From the NCBI RefSeq assembly GCF_023554255.2, contig NZ_JAMJWD020000001.1, positions 1,146,755-1,210,754 of the forward strand: 64,000 nt of DNA, written 5' to 3'. The notes below the pieces were generated by a model, which saw only the letters and a list, made by a program, of their open reading frames with translations, had not been told where the DNA came from and did no database searches. Position 1 is the first letter of the stretch, and each line of letters begins with the position of its first letter. This document shows positions 1 through 9,600 of this stretch, piece after piece. The stretch comes from Phyllobacterium sp. 21LDTY02-6 (GTDB taxonomy: Bacteria; Pseudomonadota; Alphaproteobacteria; Rhizobiales; Rhizobiaceae). Both the position numbers and the translations under genes were made by a program.

Positions 1-528
1 GCGGTGTTTCGCTGGCTTGCGACGGCCTATATCGAGTTTTTCCGCGGCACGTCGATATTCGTACAGCTGTTCTGGGCCTATTTCGTCCTGCCATTGTTCG
101 GATTTTCGCTGACGCCATTGCAGGCCGGCGTGCTGGCGCTGGGGCTGAATGTCGGCGCCTATGCGGCCGAGGTCGTGCGCGGCGCCATCAAATCCATCGG
201 CAAGGAACAATATGAGGCCTGCATCGCGCTCAACTTCAATCGCTGGCAAGGTCTCCGGCATGTCATCCTGCCGCAGGCATTCGTGCTGATGCTGCCGACC
301 TTCGGCAACAACGCGATCGAGTTGTTGAAAGCTTCGGCCGTCGTGTCCCTTATATCACTGACCGATATGACCTTTCAGGCCCAGGTGGTCCGGGCGCAGA
401 CCGGAAACACGCTGTTTCCGTTCCTGACGATCCTCATTCTCTATTTCATCATGGCAAGCGTCATATCCCTCGCAATCCGTGGTCTTGAGCGTTATCTGAC
501 GCGCGGCCTCGACGGCATTCGGTCATAG
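1..528 (+). CDS. ehuC: Ectoine/hydroxyectoine ABC importer permease EhuC (5' end outside window)
   Basis: Inner-membrane permease of a polar-amino-acid-type ABC importer. The frame is open from base 1 and the product is about 45 residues shorter than usual permeases (around 220), so the N-terminus lies off the left edge; the GTG at 4 is not a credible start. Visible are the EFFRGTS segment near residue 12 and the cytoplasmic EAA-type loop (EQYEACIALNF, then ILPQAF) that docks on the ATPase, plus several hydrophobic segments. The ectoine assignment is inferred from the complete eut gene set that follows; as an isolated sequence it could only be called a His/Glu/Arg-family permease. Its stop codon is merged with the Shine-Dalgarno sequence of the next gene. 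Confidence 0.85.
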   Translation, partial: AVFRWLATAYIEFFRGTSIFVQLFWAYFVLPLFGFSLTPLQAGVLALGLNVGAYAAEVVRGAIKSIGKEQYEACIALNFNRWQGLRHVILPQAFVLMLPTFGNNAIELLKASAVVSLISLTDMTFQAQVVRAQTGNTLFPFLTILILYFIMASVISLAIRGLERYLTRGLDGIRS

Positions 529-537
529 GAGGCAGCG

Positions 538-1194
538 ATGGAATGGGATTGGAGTTTCGTCGTACAGATACTTCCCACCCTCATCGAGGGCGTGAAGATC
601 ACCATCATCGCCACGCTTCTCGGATCGGTGTTCGCAGCGATCATCGGGCTCGCCATTGCGATCGTCCGTCGTTCGAAGAACCGGCTCATCTCGATGCCGG
701 TCGGCTTCCTGGCCGAATTCATCCGCGGCACACCGCTTCTCGTGCAGCTCTATTTCATATTCTACGTCCTGCCGGATCTCGGCATCACGCTTTCGCCGCT
801 CGTCGCCGGCGTCATCGGGCTTGGCCTCCATTATGGCACCTATGCCGCCGAGGTCTACCGGGCGGGCATCGACAATGTGGCGCGCGGCCAATGGGAGGCG
901 GCCCGGGCATGCAACCTGACGACGCGCCAGACATGGACGCAGGTCATCCTGCCCCAGGCCCTGCCGCCTATGATCCCTGCCCTCGCCAATTATTTCATTG
1001 CGATGTTCAAGGAGACACCGCTGCTGTCGGCGATCACCGTTCTGGAACTGATGAACCAGGCCCGCAGCATCGCCAACTACAATTATCGCTATATTGAGCC
1101 GATCACCCTGGTCGGTGCGTTCTTTCTGGTCATTTCGCTGGTTTCGGTCGTCGGATTGCGCTGGCTCGAACGCCGCTACGGCAAGATCGACTAG
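538..1194 (+). CDS. ehuD: Ectoine/hydroxyectoine ABC importer permease EhuD
   Basis: Second membrane subunit of the same importer, 218 residues, a normal length for the family. It has the paired motif EFIRGTPLLVQLYF near residue 60 and the EAA-loop (GQWEAARACNL followed by ILPQALP) near residues 115-138, the contact for the shared ATP-binding subunit EhuA, which with the binding protein EhuB should lie upstream of the window. The ATG at 538 follows an AGGAGG ribosome site at good spacing, only 9 bases after ehuC. It is homologous to EhuC, so the two probably form a heterodimeric channel. Substrate is inferred from the downstream catabolic genes. Confidence 0.9.
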   Translation: MEWDWSFVVQILPTLIEGVKITIIATLLGSVFAAIIGLAIAIVRRSKNRLISMPVGFLAEFIRGTPLLVQLYFIFYVLPDLGITLSPLVAGVIGLGLHYGTYAAEVYRAGIDNVARGQWEAARACNLTTRQTWTQVILPQALPPMIPALANYFIAMFKETPLLSAITVLELMNQARSIANYNYRYIEPITLVGAFFLVISLVSVVGLRWLERRYGKID

Positions 1195-1203
1195 GTGAAC
1201 CCG

Positions 1204-1983
1204 ATGGACAGCACCACGAATATTCAGCAGAGCAGATATGAACCGGCCTATGACGACAGGCCCGTAGCAAAGCGCGTCGGCCTGGTGATCCTTGCCACCG
1301 ACCATACGACCGAACCGGATTTCCAGCGGATGGTGGCAAGCCCGGCCATCGGTCTCTACACCGCCCGCGTCCCCTACGCCAATCCGACTACTCCCGAGAA
1401 CCTGCGCCGGATGCAGCCGACATTGACGGAGGGTGCACGCCTTATCCTGCCCGACGAACCGCTGGATGCCATCTGCTATTCGTGCACGTCGGCTTCGGTC
1501 GTCATCGGCGATGACGAGATCGCGGCGGCCATCAATCTTGCCAAGCCGGATGTACCGGTCGTCACGCCGCCGCTTGCCGCCGTGAAGGGATTGCAAGCCC
1601 TTGGCGCGCGTCGCATCAGCGTGCTTACGCCCTATACGATCGAGACGAGTACGCCCATGGCGGCTTATTTCGAGGAAAAGGGCTTCGATATTGCGCGCTT
1701 TACCTGCCTGGGGCTCGATGATGATCGAAAAATGGCGCGGATTTCACCGAATTCGCTCGTCGAATTGGCCAGGCAGGCGCTCGCGGCGGATAGCGATGCG
1801 CTCTTCATCTCCTGCACCGCGTTGCGGTCGGCCGGGGTAGCGGCAAGGATCGAGCAAATGACCGGCAAGACTGTCGTCACCAGCAATCAGGCGACGGCCT
1901 GGGCGACGCTGAGGATCTGCGGCGATGCGGCGGCCAAGCCCGAATATGGGCAGCTCCTGACCAAATCCCTGGCGCGTTGGTGA
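1204..1983 (+). CDS. eutA: Ectoine utilization protein EutA (Asp/Glu racemase-arylmalonate decarboxylase fold)
   Basis: About 259 residues. The two cysteine motifs typical of the aspartate/glutamate racemase, maleate isomerase and arylmalonate decarboxylase superfamily are visible (CYSCTSAS and ISCTALRS). In ehu/eut operons this gene is named eutA and is thought to act, with EutB and EutC, on the hydroxyectoine branch, probably as an isomerase or racemase; the exact reaction is inference. I prefer the ATG at 1204 to a GTG at 1195 because AGGTG (1193-1197) sits six bases before the ATG, and the GTG directly abuts the ehuD stop. The gene ends just before eutB. Confidence 0.85.
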   Translation: MDSTTNIQQSRYEPAYDDRPVAKRVGLVILATDHTTEPDFQRMVASPAIGLYTARVPYANPTTPENLRRMQPTLTEGARLILPDEPLDAICYSCTSASVVIGDDEIAAAINLAKPDVPVVTPPLAAVKGLQALGARRISVLTPYTIETSTPMAAYFEEKGFDIARFTCLGLDDDRKMARISPNSLVELARQALAADSDALFISCTALRSAGVAARIEQMTGKTVVTSNQATAWATLRICGDAAAKPEYGQLLTKSLARW

Positions 1984-1985
1984 TC

Positions 1986-2978
1986 ATGGTCACGGAACCT
2001 GTCACCCTGGCGGACATCGAGACGGCGCGCGAGGCCATCCGCGGCCGCGTCTTGCGCACGCCCATGGTCCGCTCCAACGCCCTTTCGGAGCTTGCCGGCG
2101 TTCCGGTCCTTCTGAAGCTCGAACATCACCAGACGACGGGCAGCTTCAAGCTGCGCGGCGCGAGCAATGCCGTTGCCCGGCTCGATCAAGCACAGAAGCG
2201 CCGCGGCGTGGTTGCTGCCTCGACAGGCAATCACGGCCGGGCGCTGGCCTATGCCGCCAGCCTCGAAGGCATGCGCGCCACGATATGCCTGTCGCGGCTC
2301 GTCCCCTCCAACAAGGTCGAGGAAATCAGGCGGCTCGGCGCCGAGATTCGCATTGTCGGCAAATCGCAGGATGATGCACAGGAGGAAGTCGAACGGCTCG
2401 TGGAACAGGAGGGGCTGATCATGATCCCGCCCTTCGACCATGCGGCGATCATTGCCGGCCAGGGCACACTCGGTCTCGAGATCGTCGAGGATGTGCCGGA
2501 CGTGACCTCCGTTCTGGTGCCGCTATCCGGCGGCGGGTTGATTGCCGGGGTGGCTGCTGCCGTCAAGGGCCGCGCGCCGAACGCCAGGATCGTCGGCATT
2601 TCGATGGATCGCGGCGCGGCCATGTATGCAAGCCTGGCCGCCGGCAGGCCGGTTCTCGTCGAGGAGAGCGAGAGCCTGGCGGATTCGCTCGGCGGCGGCA
2701 TCGGGCTCGACAACCGCTTCACATTCGCCATGGCCCGCGCGCTCGTCGACGAGGTCATCCTGCTCGACGAAGAGCAGATCGCCGCCGGTATCGTCCATGC
2801 CTATCGTGAGGAGCGGGAAATCGTCGAGGGAGCGGCGGCGGTGGGCATAGCGGCAATCCTGGCCGGAAAAGCAAGGCTCGACGGGCCGACCGTCATCGTC
2901 CTTTCCGGGCGTAATATCGATATGAACCAACATCTTAAACTCATCTGCTCGGAAAGCGCTTCATCATGGCCAGAATGA
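1986..2978 (+). CDS. eutB: Hydroxyectoine utilization dehydratase EutB (PLP-dependent, threonine dehydratase family)
   Basis: Fold-type II pyridoxal-phosphate enzyme of about 330 residues resembling catabolic threonine dehydratase without an ACT domain. The cofactor lysine is in GSFKLRGASN near residue 50, and the phosphate-binding glycine loop is LSGGGLIAG near residue 182. In the pathway it is proposed to remove water from a hydroxylated intermediate derived from hydroxyectoine, leading towards the non-hydroxylated branch. TTG 1977 and GTG 1980 are alternative upstream starts overlapping the end of eutA; ATG 1986 is chosen. The 3' end overlaps eutC by 13 bases, indicating translational coupling. 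Confidence 0.88.
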   Translation: MVTEPVTLADIETAREAIRGRVLRTPMVRSNALSELAGVPVLLKLEHHQTTGSFKLRGASNAVARLDQAQKRRGVVAASTGNHGRALAYAASLEGMRATICLSRLVPSNKVEEIRRLGAEIRIVGKSQDDAQEEVERLVEQEGLIMIPPFDHAAIIAGQGTLGLEIVEDVPDVTSVLVPLSGGGLIAGVAAAVKGRAPNARIVGISMDRGAAMYASLAAGRPVLVEESESLADSLGGGIGLDNRFTFAMARALVDEVILLDEEQIAAGIVHAYREEREIVEGAAAVGIAAILAGKARLDGPTVIVLSGRNIDMNQHLKLICSESASSWPE

Positions 2979-3958
2979 CGATCCTGACCGAGGCGGATCT
3001 CAGGAAGATCGTGCCTCTCGATATTGATGCAGTAGCCTGCGTCGAGGATGCGTTCCGCGCACTGGCGACGAAGGCGGTGGCAATGCCGCCCATTCTGCGG
3101 CTCGACATTCCGGAATATCGCGGCGAAGTCGATGTGAAGACCGCCTATGTCCCCGGAATCGACGGTTTTGCGATCAAGATCAGCCCCGGCTTCTTCGACA
3201 ACCCCAAGCTCGGCCTTCCGAGCGTCAATGGAATGATGGTGCTGCTCAGCAGTCGCACCGGGCTGGTGGAAGCCTTGCTGCTCGACAATGGCTATTTGAC
3301 CGATGTGCGCACCGCGGCCGCCGGGGCCGTGGCGGCAAAGCATCTCTCCCGCGCCGACGCCAGTGTCGCGACCATCTTCGGTGCGGGCGTGCAGGCTGGC
3401 CTGCAATTGCAGGCATTGACGCTCGTCCGGCCGATCGCTTCGGCCCGCATCTGGGCACGCGACATGGCCAAGGCCGAACAGGCGGCGCGCGCGTTGACGG
3501 AGCAGCTCGGCTTTCCCGTCGCGGCCATCGCCGATCCGCAACAGGCCGTTCACTCGGCCGACATCATCGTGACGACGACGCCCTCGGATACTCCCATCCT
3601 GCAGAAGACATGGCTCCAGCCCGGCCAGCACATCACGGCGATGGGTTCCGATGCCGAACACAAGAACGAGCTGGCGCCCGACATCATCACCTGGGCCGAT
3701 GTCTATGTCGCCGACAGCCTCAAACAGACGAGACGGCTTGGCGAACTGCACCATGCCATCGCCGCCGGCCTCGTCAAGTCGGACGATGAATTTGCCGAGC
3801 TCGGCGCCGTCGTCGCGGCGACATCGACAGGCCGCCTGTCGCAGACCGACATAACGATAGCCGACCTCACGGGAACCGGCGTCCAGGATACCGCCATAGC
3901 CACCCTCGCCCGCGACCGCGCACGAAAGGCGAAGGCCGGCACAGATTTCGAAAGTTGA
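2966..3958 (+). CDS. eutC: Ectoine utilization protein EutC (ornithine cyclodeaminase/mu-crystallin family)
   Basis: 330-residue member of the ornithine cyclodeaminase/alanine dehydrogenase/mu-crystallin family. The Rossmann nucleotide-binding motif is clear (TIFGAGVQA near residue 137), as are the preceding LTDVRTAAAGAVA and the later IVTTTPSDTPIL segments. In (hydroxy)ectoine degradation EutC is thought to work with EutB in reductive or deaminating conversion of a hydroxyectoine-derived amino acid; the true substrate is not evident from sequence. The start overlaps the end of eutB; an ATG three codons later is also possible. Confidence 0.86.
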   Translation: MARMTILTEADLRKIVPLDIDAVACVEDAFRALATKAVAMPPILRLDIPEYRGEVDVKTAYVPGIDGFAIKISPGFFDNPKLGLPSVNGMMVLLSSRTGLVEALLLDNGYLTDVRTAAAGAVAAKHLSRADASVATIFGAGVQAGLQLQALTLVRPIASARIWARDMAKAEQAARALTEQLGFPVAAIADPQQAVHSADIIVTTTPSDTPILQKTWLQPGQHITAMGSDAEHKNELAPDIITWADVYVADSLKQTRRLGELHHAIAAGLVKSDDEFAELGAVVAATSTGRLSQTDITIADLTGTGVQDTAIATLARDRARKAKAGTDFES

Positions 3959-3985
3959 TGGGCTCATCGGCCCGAGCATGAGGTA

Positions 3986-5173
3986 ATGAACATGATCGAA
4001 CCAAATCTGAAATTCACCAGGCAGGAATTTGCCGACAGGCTGGCCAAGACGCGCGCGGCAATGGCAAAGCGCGGCGTCGATCTGCTGATCTGCAGCGATC
4101 CCTCCAACATGGCCTGGCTGACGGGCTATGATGGCTGGTCGTTCTACGTGCACCAGGCTGTCATCGTGCCGCCGGAAGGCGAGCCGGTCTGGTATGGCCG
4201 CGGCCAGGACGCCAATGGCGCCAAGCGGACCGCCTATCTGAACCATGACAATATTGTCGGTTATGCCGACCATTACGTTCAGTCGACGGAACGCCATCCG
4301 ATGGATTTCCTGTCGCAGATCATCACAGAGCGCGGCTGGGACAAGCTGACCATCGGCGTCGAGATGGACAATTACTGGTTCTCGGCGGCGGCCTACGCCG
4401 CGTTGCAGAAACATCTGCCCAATGCGCGCTTCCTCGACGCCACGGCGCTCGTCAACTGGCAAAGGGCGGTGAAAAGCCCGACGGAAATCGACTATATGCG
4501 CAAGGCGGCGCGCATCGTCGAGCTCATGCATCAGCGCATCGTCGACAAGATCGAGCCGGGAATGCGCAAATGCGACCTCGTGGCGGAGATATATGATGCC
4601 GGTATCCGCGGCACCGACGAATTCGGCGGCGATTATCCCGCGATCGTGCCGCTTCTTCCCTCGGGCATCGACGCTTCGGCGCCGCACCTGACTTGGGACG
4701 ACAAGCCGATGAAATCCGGCGAAGGCACGTTCTTCGAGATCGCCGGCTGCTACAATCGCTACCATCTGCCGCTTTCCCGCACCGTGTTTCTCGGCAAGCC
4801 GACGGACGAGTTTCTGGATGCGGAAAAGGCGACACTCGAAGGCATGGAGGCCGGGCTCGCAGCAGCCAAGCCGGGCAATACCTGCGAAGACATCGCCAAT
4901 GCCTTCTTCGGCGTGTTGAAGAAATACGGCATCGTAAAGGACAACCGCACGGGCTATCCCATCGGCATATCCTATCCGCCGGATTGGGGCGAGCGCACCA
5001 TGAGCCTGCGTCCCGGTGACAAGACCGTGCTGCAACCCGGCATGACCTTCCATTTCATGACCGGCCTGTGGCTGGAAACGATGGGCCTCGAGATAACCGA
5101 AAGCATTCTCATCACGGACACGGGTGTGGAATGTCTCGCCAACGTGCCGCGCAAGCTGTTCGTGAAGAATTGA
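3986..5173 (+). CDS. doeA: Ectoine hydrolase (EutD/DoeA)
   Basis: 395-residue pita-bread-fold protein of the M24 creatinase/aminopeptidase P family. In characterised ehu/eut operons this enzyme opens the tetrahydropyrimidine ring of ectoine to N-acetyl-2,4-diaminobutyrate. The N-terminal creatinase-like domain (LLICSDPSNMAWLTGYDGW near residue 35) precedes the catalytic domain with EFGGDYPAIVP and FFEIAGCYNRYHLPLSR. The family signature is diverged from metal-dependent peptidases, as known for ectoine hydrolases. ATG 3986 is very close to an AGG; ATG 3992 has better spacing and is an alternative. Only 7 bases separate it from doeB. Confidence 0.92.
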   Translation: MNMIEPNLKFTRQEFADRLAKTRAAMAKRGVDLLICSDPSNMAWLTGYDGWSFYVHQAVIVPPEGEPVWYGRGQDANGAKRTAYLNHDNIVGYADHYVQSTERHPMDFLSQIITERGWDKLTIGVEMDNYWFSAAAYAALQKHLPNARFLDATALVNWQRAVKSPTEIDYMRKAARIVELMHQRIVDKIEPGMRKCDLVAEIYDAGIRGTDEFGGDYPAIVPLLPSGIDASAPHLTWDDKPMKSGEGTFFEIAGCYNRYHLPLSRTVFLGKPTDEFLDAEKATLEGMEAGLAAAKPGNTCEDIANAFFGVLKKYGIVKDNRTGYPIGISYPPDWGERTMSLRPGDKTVLQPGMTFHFMTGLWLETMGLEITESILITDTGVECLANVPRKLFVKN

Positions 5174-5180
5174 GGCAGCC

Positions 5181-6185
5181 ATGCTGAACGGAACGCCACG
5201 CCCCTCGCCCATAACGCCGACGATCAACCTCGACAAGCCGGGCGTGCAGCACGGTTTCCTGCGACTGCCCTATAGCCGTGACGATTCCGCCTGGGGTTCG
5301 GTGATGATCCCCATTGCCGTCCTGCGCAACGGCAATGGACCGACGGCGCTCCTCACCGGCGGCAATCATGGCGATGAGTATGAAGGGCCGATTGCCCTGT
5401 TCGACCTCGCCCGCACGCTGGACATCGACCGCATCAGCGGCACGGTGATCATCGTTCCGGCGATGAATTATCCGGCCTTCTGCGCCGGCACCAGAACGTC
5501 GCCGATCGACAAGGGCAATATGAACCGCAGTTATCCCGGCCGGCCGGATGGCACGGTGACGCAGAAAATCGCCGACTTCTTCACGCGCGAGCTGTTGCCG
5601 CGGGCCGATATCGTCCTGGACTTTCATTCCGGCGGCAAGACGCTCGACTTCGTGCCCTTCGCGGCCGCGCATATCCTGCCGGACAAGGAACAGGAAGCCC
5701 GTGGCTTCGCGGCGGTGGAAGCATTTTCGGCGCCATGGTCGATGCGCATGCTCGAAATCGATGCCGTTGGAATGTACGACACGACCGTCGAGGAAATGGG
5801 CAAGGTCTTCGTGACCACCGAACTTGGCGGCGGCGGCACCGCGCGCGCCGAAACCATCGCCATAGCCAAGCGCGGCGCCGCCAATCTGTTGCGCCATGCC
5901 GGGATTCTCGCCGGTGCCGTGGAGCGACAGGTCACGCGCTGGCTGGACATGCCCTCCGGTGATTGCTTCTCCTTCGCGGAGGATGGCGGGCTGATCGAAA
6001 CCATGGTCGATCTCGGCGATCCCGTCAGCGTCGGCCAGGTCATCGCGCGTATCTATCCCATCGGCCGCACCGGCACGGAGCCGACGGAACTTCGTTCGAA
6101 GCTGGATGGTATCCTTGCTGCCCGGCATTTCCCCGGGCTCGTCAAGGCCGGCGACTGCGTCGCCGTCATCGGAACAGTCGACTAG
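5181..6185 (+). CDS. doeB: N-acetyl-diaminobutyrate deacetylase (EutE/DoeB)
   Basis: 334-residue zinc deacylase of the succinylglutamate desuccinylase/aspartoacylase (M14-like) family. Metal-site motifs are visible: GGNHGDEYEGP near residue 57 supplies His and Glu, and LDFHSGGK near residue 145 supplies the second His. It removes the acetyl group from the product of ectoine hydrolase to give 2,4-diaminobutyrate. It is the last gene of the operon here: the transaminase and aspartate-semialdehyde dehydrogenase that would finish the route to aspartate do not follow, so they must be elsewhere or upstream. No good terminator is seen in the 148 bases behind it. Confidence 0.92.
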   Translation: MLNGTPRPSPITPTINLDKPGVQHGFLRLPYSRDDSAWGSVMIPIAVLRNGNGPTALLTGGNHGDEYEGPIALFDLARTLDIDRISGTVIIVPAMNYPAFCAGTRTSPIDKGNMNRSYPGRPDGTVTQKIADFFTRELLPRADIVLDFHSGGKTLDFVPFAAAHILPDKEQEARGFAAVEAFSAPWSMRMLEIDAVGMYDTTVEEMGKVFVTTELGGGGTARAETIAIAKRGAANLLRHAGILAGAVERQVTRWLDMPSGDCFSFAEDGGLIETMVDLGDPVSVGQVIARIYPIGRTGTEPTELRSKLDGILAARHFPGLVKAGDCVAVIGTVD

Positions 6186-6333
6186 TACGCCGGGGCCCGG
6201 AGCACGCGGCAGGTTTTGTTATCCAAACGCTTTTCTTCGTCCTAACATCTGCGTGATGATTCTCTTGCCGATACGGATCAAGGAATCCCGGCCTGCGGAC
6301 CATCATGCTGAAACCTGATTGGAGGAGATTGGT

Positions 6334-6588
6334 ATGGACGGACAAGGCCTTCTTGTATTCCTGTTGGTCGGTTTGGTCGCCGGATGGCTGGCGAGCATTC
6401 TCGTGCGCGGTGGCGGCTTCGGCCTGATCGGTGATCTTATCGTCGGCGTGATTGGTGCATTCATCGCCGGTTACCTCTTCCCGGCGCTCGGGCTCTCGCT
6501 GGGTGGCGGCATACTTGGCGCCATCATTGCAGCCACGATCGGTGCGGTCATATTGCTGATCATCGTAAGAGCAGTTAAACGAGCCTGA
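6334..6588 (+). CDS. GlsB/YeaQ/YmgE family small membrane protein
   Basis: 84-residue, very hydrophobic protein with three glycine-rich predicted membrane segments, matching the transglycosylase-associated (GlsB/YeaQ/YmgE) family often induced by envelope or osmotic stress. Its biochemical role is unknown despite the family name. ATG 6334 is preceded by GGAGGAG at 6321; an in-frame TTG at 6319 lies upstream of that ribosome site and is rejected. The gene stands alone between the ectoine operon and a strong terminator, so it probably has its own promoter in the 148-base gap behind doeB. Confidence 0.85.
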   Translation: MDGQGLLVFLLVGLVAGWLASILVRGGGFGLIGDLIVGVIGAFIAGYLFPALGLSLGGGILGAIIAATIGAVILLIIVRAVKRA

Positions 6589-6600
6589 TACTGACGGCAA

Positions 6601-6639
6601 AATGCCCCCGGGACGCCTGGCGCTCCGGGGGCATTTTTA
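6601..6639. terminator. Bidirectional rho-independent terminator
   Basis: Perfect 11-base-pair inverted repeat (arms 6601-6611 and 6625-6635) with a 13-base loop, followed by TTTT on the plus strand and by a short T run on the minus strand. It sits between the convergent small membrane protein gene and the RND efflux gene and can stop transcription from both sides. Confidence 0.9.
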
Positions 6640-6664
6640 TGTCTGCGCCTCTATTTTGGCCCGA

Positions 6665-9600
6665 TTAGCCGTGCGACGGCGCCGGTGTCGGTTCGCCAGC
6701 TGGCGGTGAGCTCTCGTGGGTGGCCTCTGTCTTGCTGTCCTTGCGCGAGATGAACGTATAGAACATCGGCACCACGAACAGCGTGAAGATCGTTCCGACG
6801 AGGATGCCGGAGAAGATCACCAGGCCGATCGAATAGCGGGCGGCGGCGCCGGCACCGGTTGCGGTGATCAGCGGTATGACGCCGAGAGCCATGGCTGCGG
6901 TGGTCATCAGGATCGGCCGCAGACGGGTCTTGGCCGCGAGCACGATCGCGTCATGGCGATTGATGCCATGCAGCTCACGCTGCTGGTTGGCGAACTCCAC
7001 CATCAGGATGCCGTGCTTCGTGATCAGTCCGACGAGGGTGATCAGCCCGACCTGGGTATAGATGTTGAGCGTACCCAGGCCGAGATTGAGCGGAACGATG
7101 GCGCCGAAGATCGAGAGCGGCACCGACATCATGATGATGAACGGATCGCGGAAGCTTTCGAACTGCGCCGCCAGCACCAGGTAGATGACGATGACGGCGA
7201 GCGCGAAGGCGATCAGGATCGTGTTGCCCTGCTCGATCTCAAGCCGCGACTGGCCGGAATAATCCATGAAGAACCCATCCGGCATCAGCGGCTGAGCCGT
7301 GTCGATCACGGTCTGCAGACCCTGGCCGGTGGTGACGCCAGGTAGCGGCAATGCCGAGATCGTCGCCGAATTCAGCTGGTTGAACTGCTCGATTGCGGCC
7401 GGAGAGGCATTCTCGGTCACTTTGATGACCGCCGACAACGGCACCATGTCGCCCGATGCGCTCTTGACGAAATACTGGCCAAGCTTTTCGGGGTTCGAGC
7501 GGAAGTCCTGTGGAACCTGCGGATAGATGTCGTAGCTGTTCGAATCGCGGTCGAATTTCGCCACTTTCGGCTCGCCGACGAGCAGGCCCAATGTCTGGCC
7601 GATATCGCTGACCGGAACGCCGAGGGCCGAAGCCCTGTCGCGATCGATCGTCACCGTTACCTGCGGCGCATTGAACGACAGCGAGTTCTGCACGACGATG
7701 AACTGGCCGGAAGCCTGGGCCTTCTTCTTGATCTCCTCGGCGACTTCGAACACCTTGTCGGCCGGACCCGTGGACTGGATGACCACGGAGATCGGCAAGC
7801 CGCCACCGGTACCCGGAAGCGTCGGCGGCGCGAAGATGAAGGCTTCCACGCCGGCCACCGGGGAGATCATGCCCTGGAGTTCCTGCTGAAGCTCCTTCTG
7901 CGACTTGTCACGCTGCGACCAGTCCTTGAACACCCAGATGGCAAAGGCGGAGTTTGTCGTGCCGAGGCCGAGAATGTTGAAGCGCGCCTTCAGTTCCGGC
8001 AGATCCTTGGTGAGATTATCGATCTGGTCGGCATAGAGCTTCATATAGGCCGAGGTGGCGTATTGCGGTCCGTTGACCAGCGAGAACAATGCTCCGGAAT
8101 CTTCTTCCGGGGCGAGTTCAGACGAGGTCTTGGTGAAGAGGAACCCGGTCAATGCGACGAGTGTCACGACCGCGAACAGCGTGACGAAGCGGAAGTTGAG
8201 CGAGCCGGCGACGCGCCGTTCATAGGCACCTTCCAGCCAGCCGAAGCTGCTATCGACGATCCTCTGGAAGCGGCTGTGATTGCCGGCGCGCAACAGCAAG
8301 GCGCACATCATCGGCGAAACCGTCAATGCGGCAACGCCGGAGATGATGACCGAGCCCGCAAGCGTGAAGGCGAATTCCCGGAAAAGCGCGCCGGTCAGGC
8401 CGCCGGTGAAGCCGAGCGGCGCGAACACTGCCGCCAGCGTCACGGTCATGGCGATGATCGGACCGGTGATTTCCTTCATGCCGCGCAAGGCAGCATCGAT
8501 CGGCTTCAGCCCTTCCTCGATATGGCGATGGATGTTCTCCAGAACCACGATGGCGTCATCCACCACGAGGCCGATAGCGAGAACCATGGCCAGAAGCGAT
8601 AGAAGATTGATCGAATAGCCAAGCATATAGAGGAAGAAGCACACGCCCACGAGCGAAATCGGGATCGTCACCACGGGGATGATCACCGACCGGAACGAGC
8701 CGAGGAAGAGCAGAATGACCAGAACCACGATGAGAACCGCTTCGCCGATGGTCTTGAACACTTCCTCGATGGAGGAACTGATCTGCTCGGTAGCGTCATA
8801 GAGCATCGTGATGGTCATGCCTTCCGGCAATGTCGCCTGGATCGAGGGCAGTTCGGCGCGAACGGCAGCCGTCATGTCGATCGGATTGGCGGCAGGCGTC
8901 GGGAAGATGCCGAGGAACGTACCGCTCGAACCGTTGAACGTAACGATCGTATCCTCGCTCACCGCGCCAAGTTCGACGCGCGCGACATCGCGCAGGCGAA
9001 CGATATTGTCGCCATCGGACTTGATCGGCATTGCCCCGAACGCCTCGGGCGTCTGCAATGTCGTCTTCATGGTGATCGGCGAAGCGACGTAAAGGTTTTT
9101 CACCTTGCCCGGCGCGGAAAGGAAGTTGGAGCGATTGATCGCCGCGAGAACTTCGGTCGCCGTCGTGCCGCGCGCCGCCAGTTTCACCGGATCGATCCAG
9201 ACGCGCATCGAGAATACCTGGCCGCCGAGAATCTGGGCGTCGGCGACACCCTGGATCGTCGACATGCGCGGCTGGATGACGCGTTCGAGATATTCGGTGA
9301 TCTGCTCGCTGCTCATGTTCGGGTTCTGAACGGCAAGGTACATCGTCGCGAAGTCCTGGCCGGTACCCTTGGTGATCACCGGATCGTCGGACTCTTCCGG
9401 CAGGTCGCCGCGCACCTGGTTCACCTTGGAGATGACCTCGGTCAGCGCCGCGTCAGGATCGGCGCCAAGCTTCATCTGCACCGTGACTGTGCTGGAGGAC
9501 GGTGCCGACGAGGATGTCACGTAATCGATGTTTTCCGTCGTCGTGACGGCCTTGGCGATCGGCGACGAGATGAAGCCCTGTATGAGGTCCGCACTCGCGC

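Noticed and set aside
2801-5236. An 811-codon minus-strand frame across eutC and doeA
   Set aside because: Antisense shadow of three well-identified genes; the translation has low complexity and no domain pattern.
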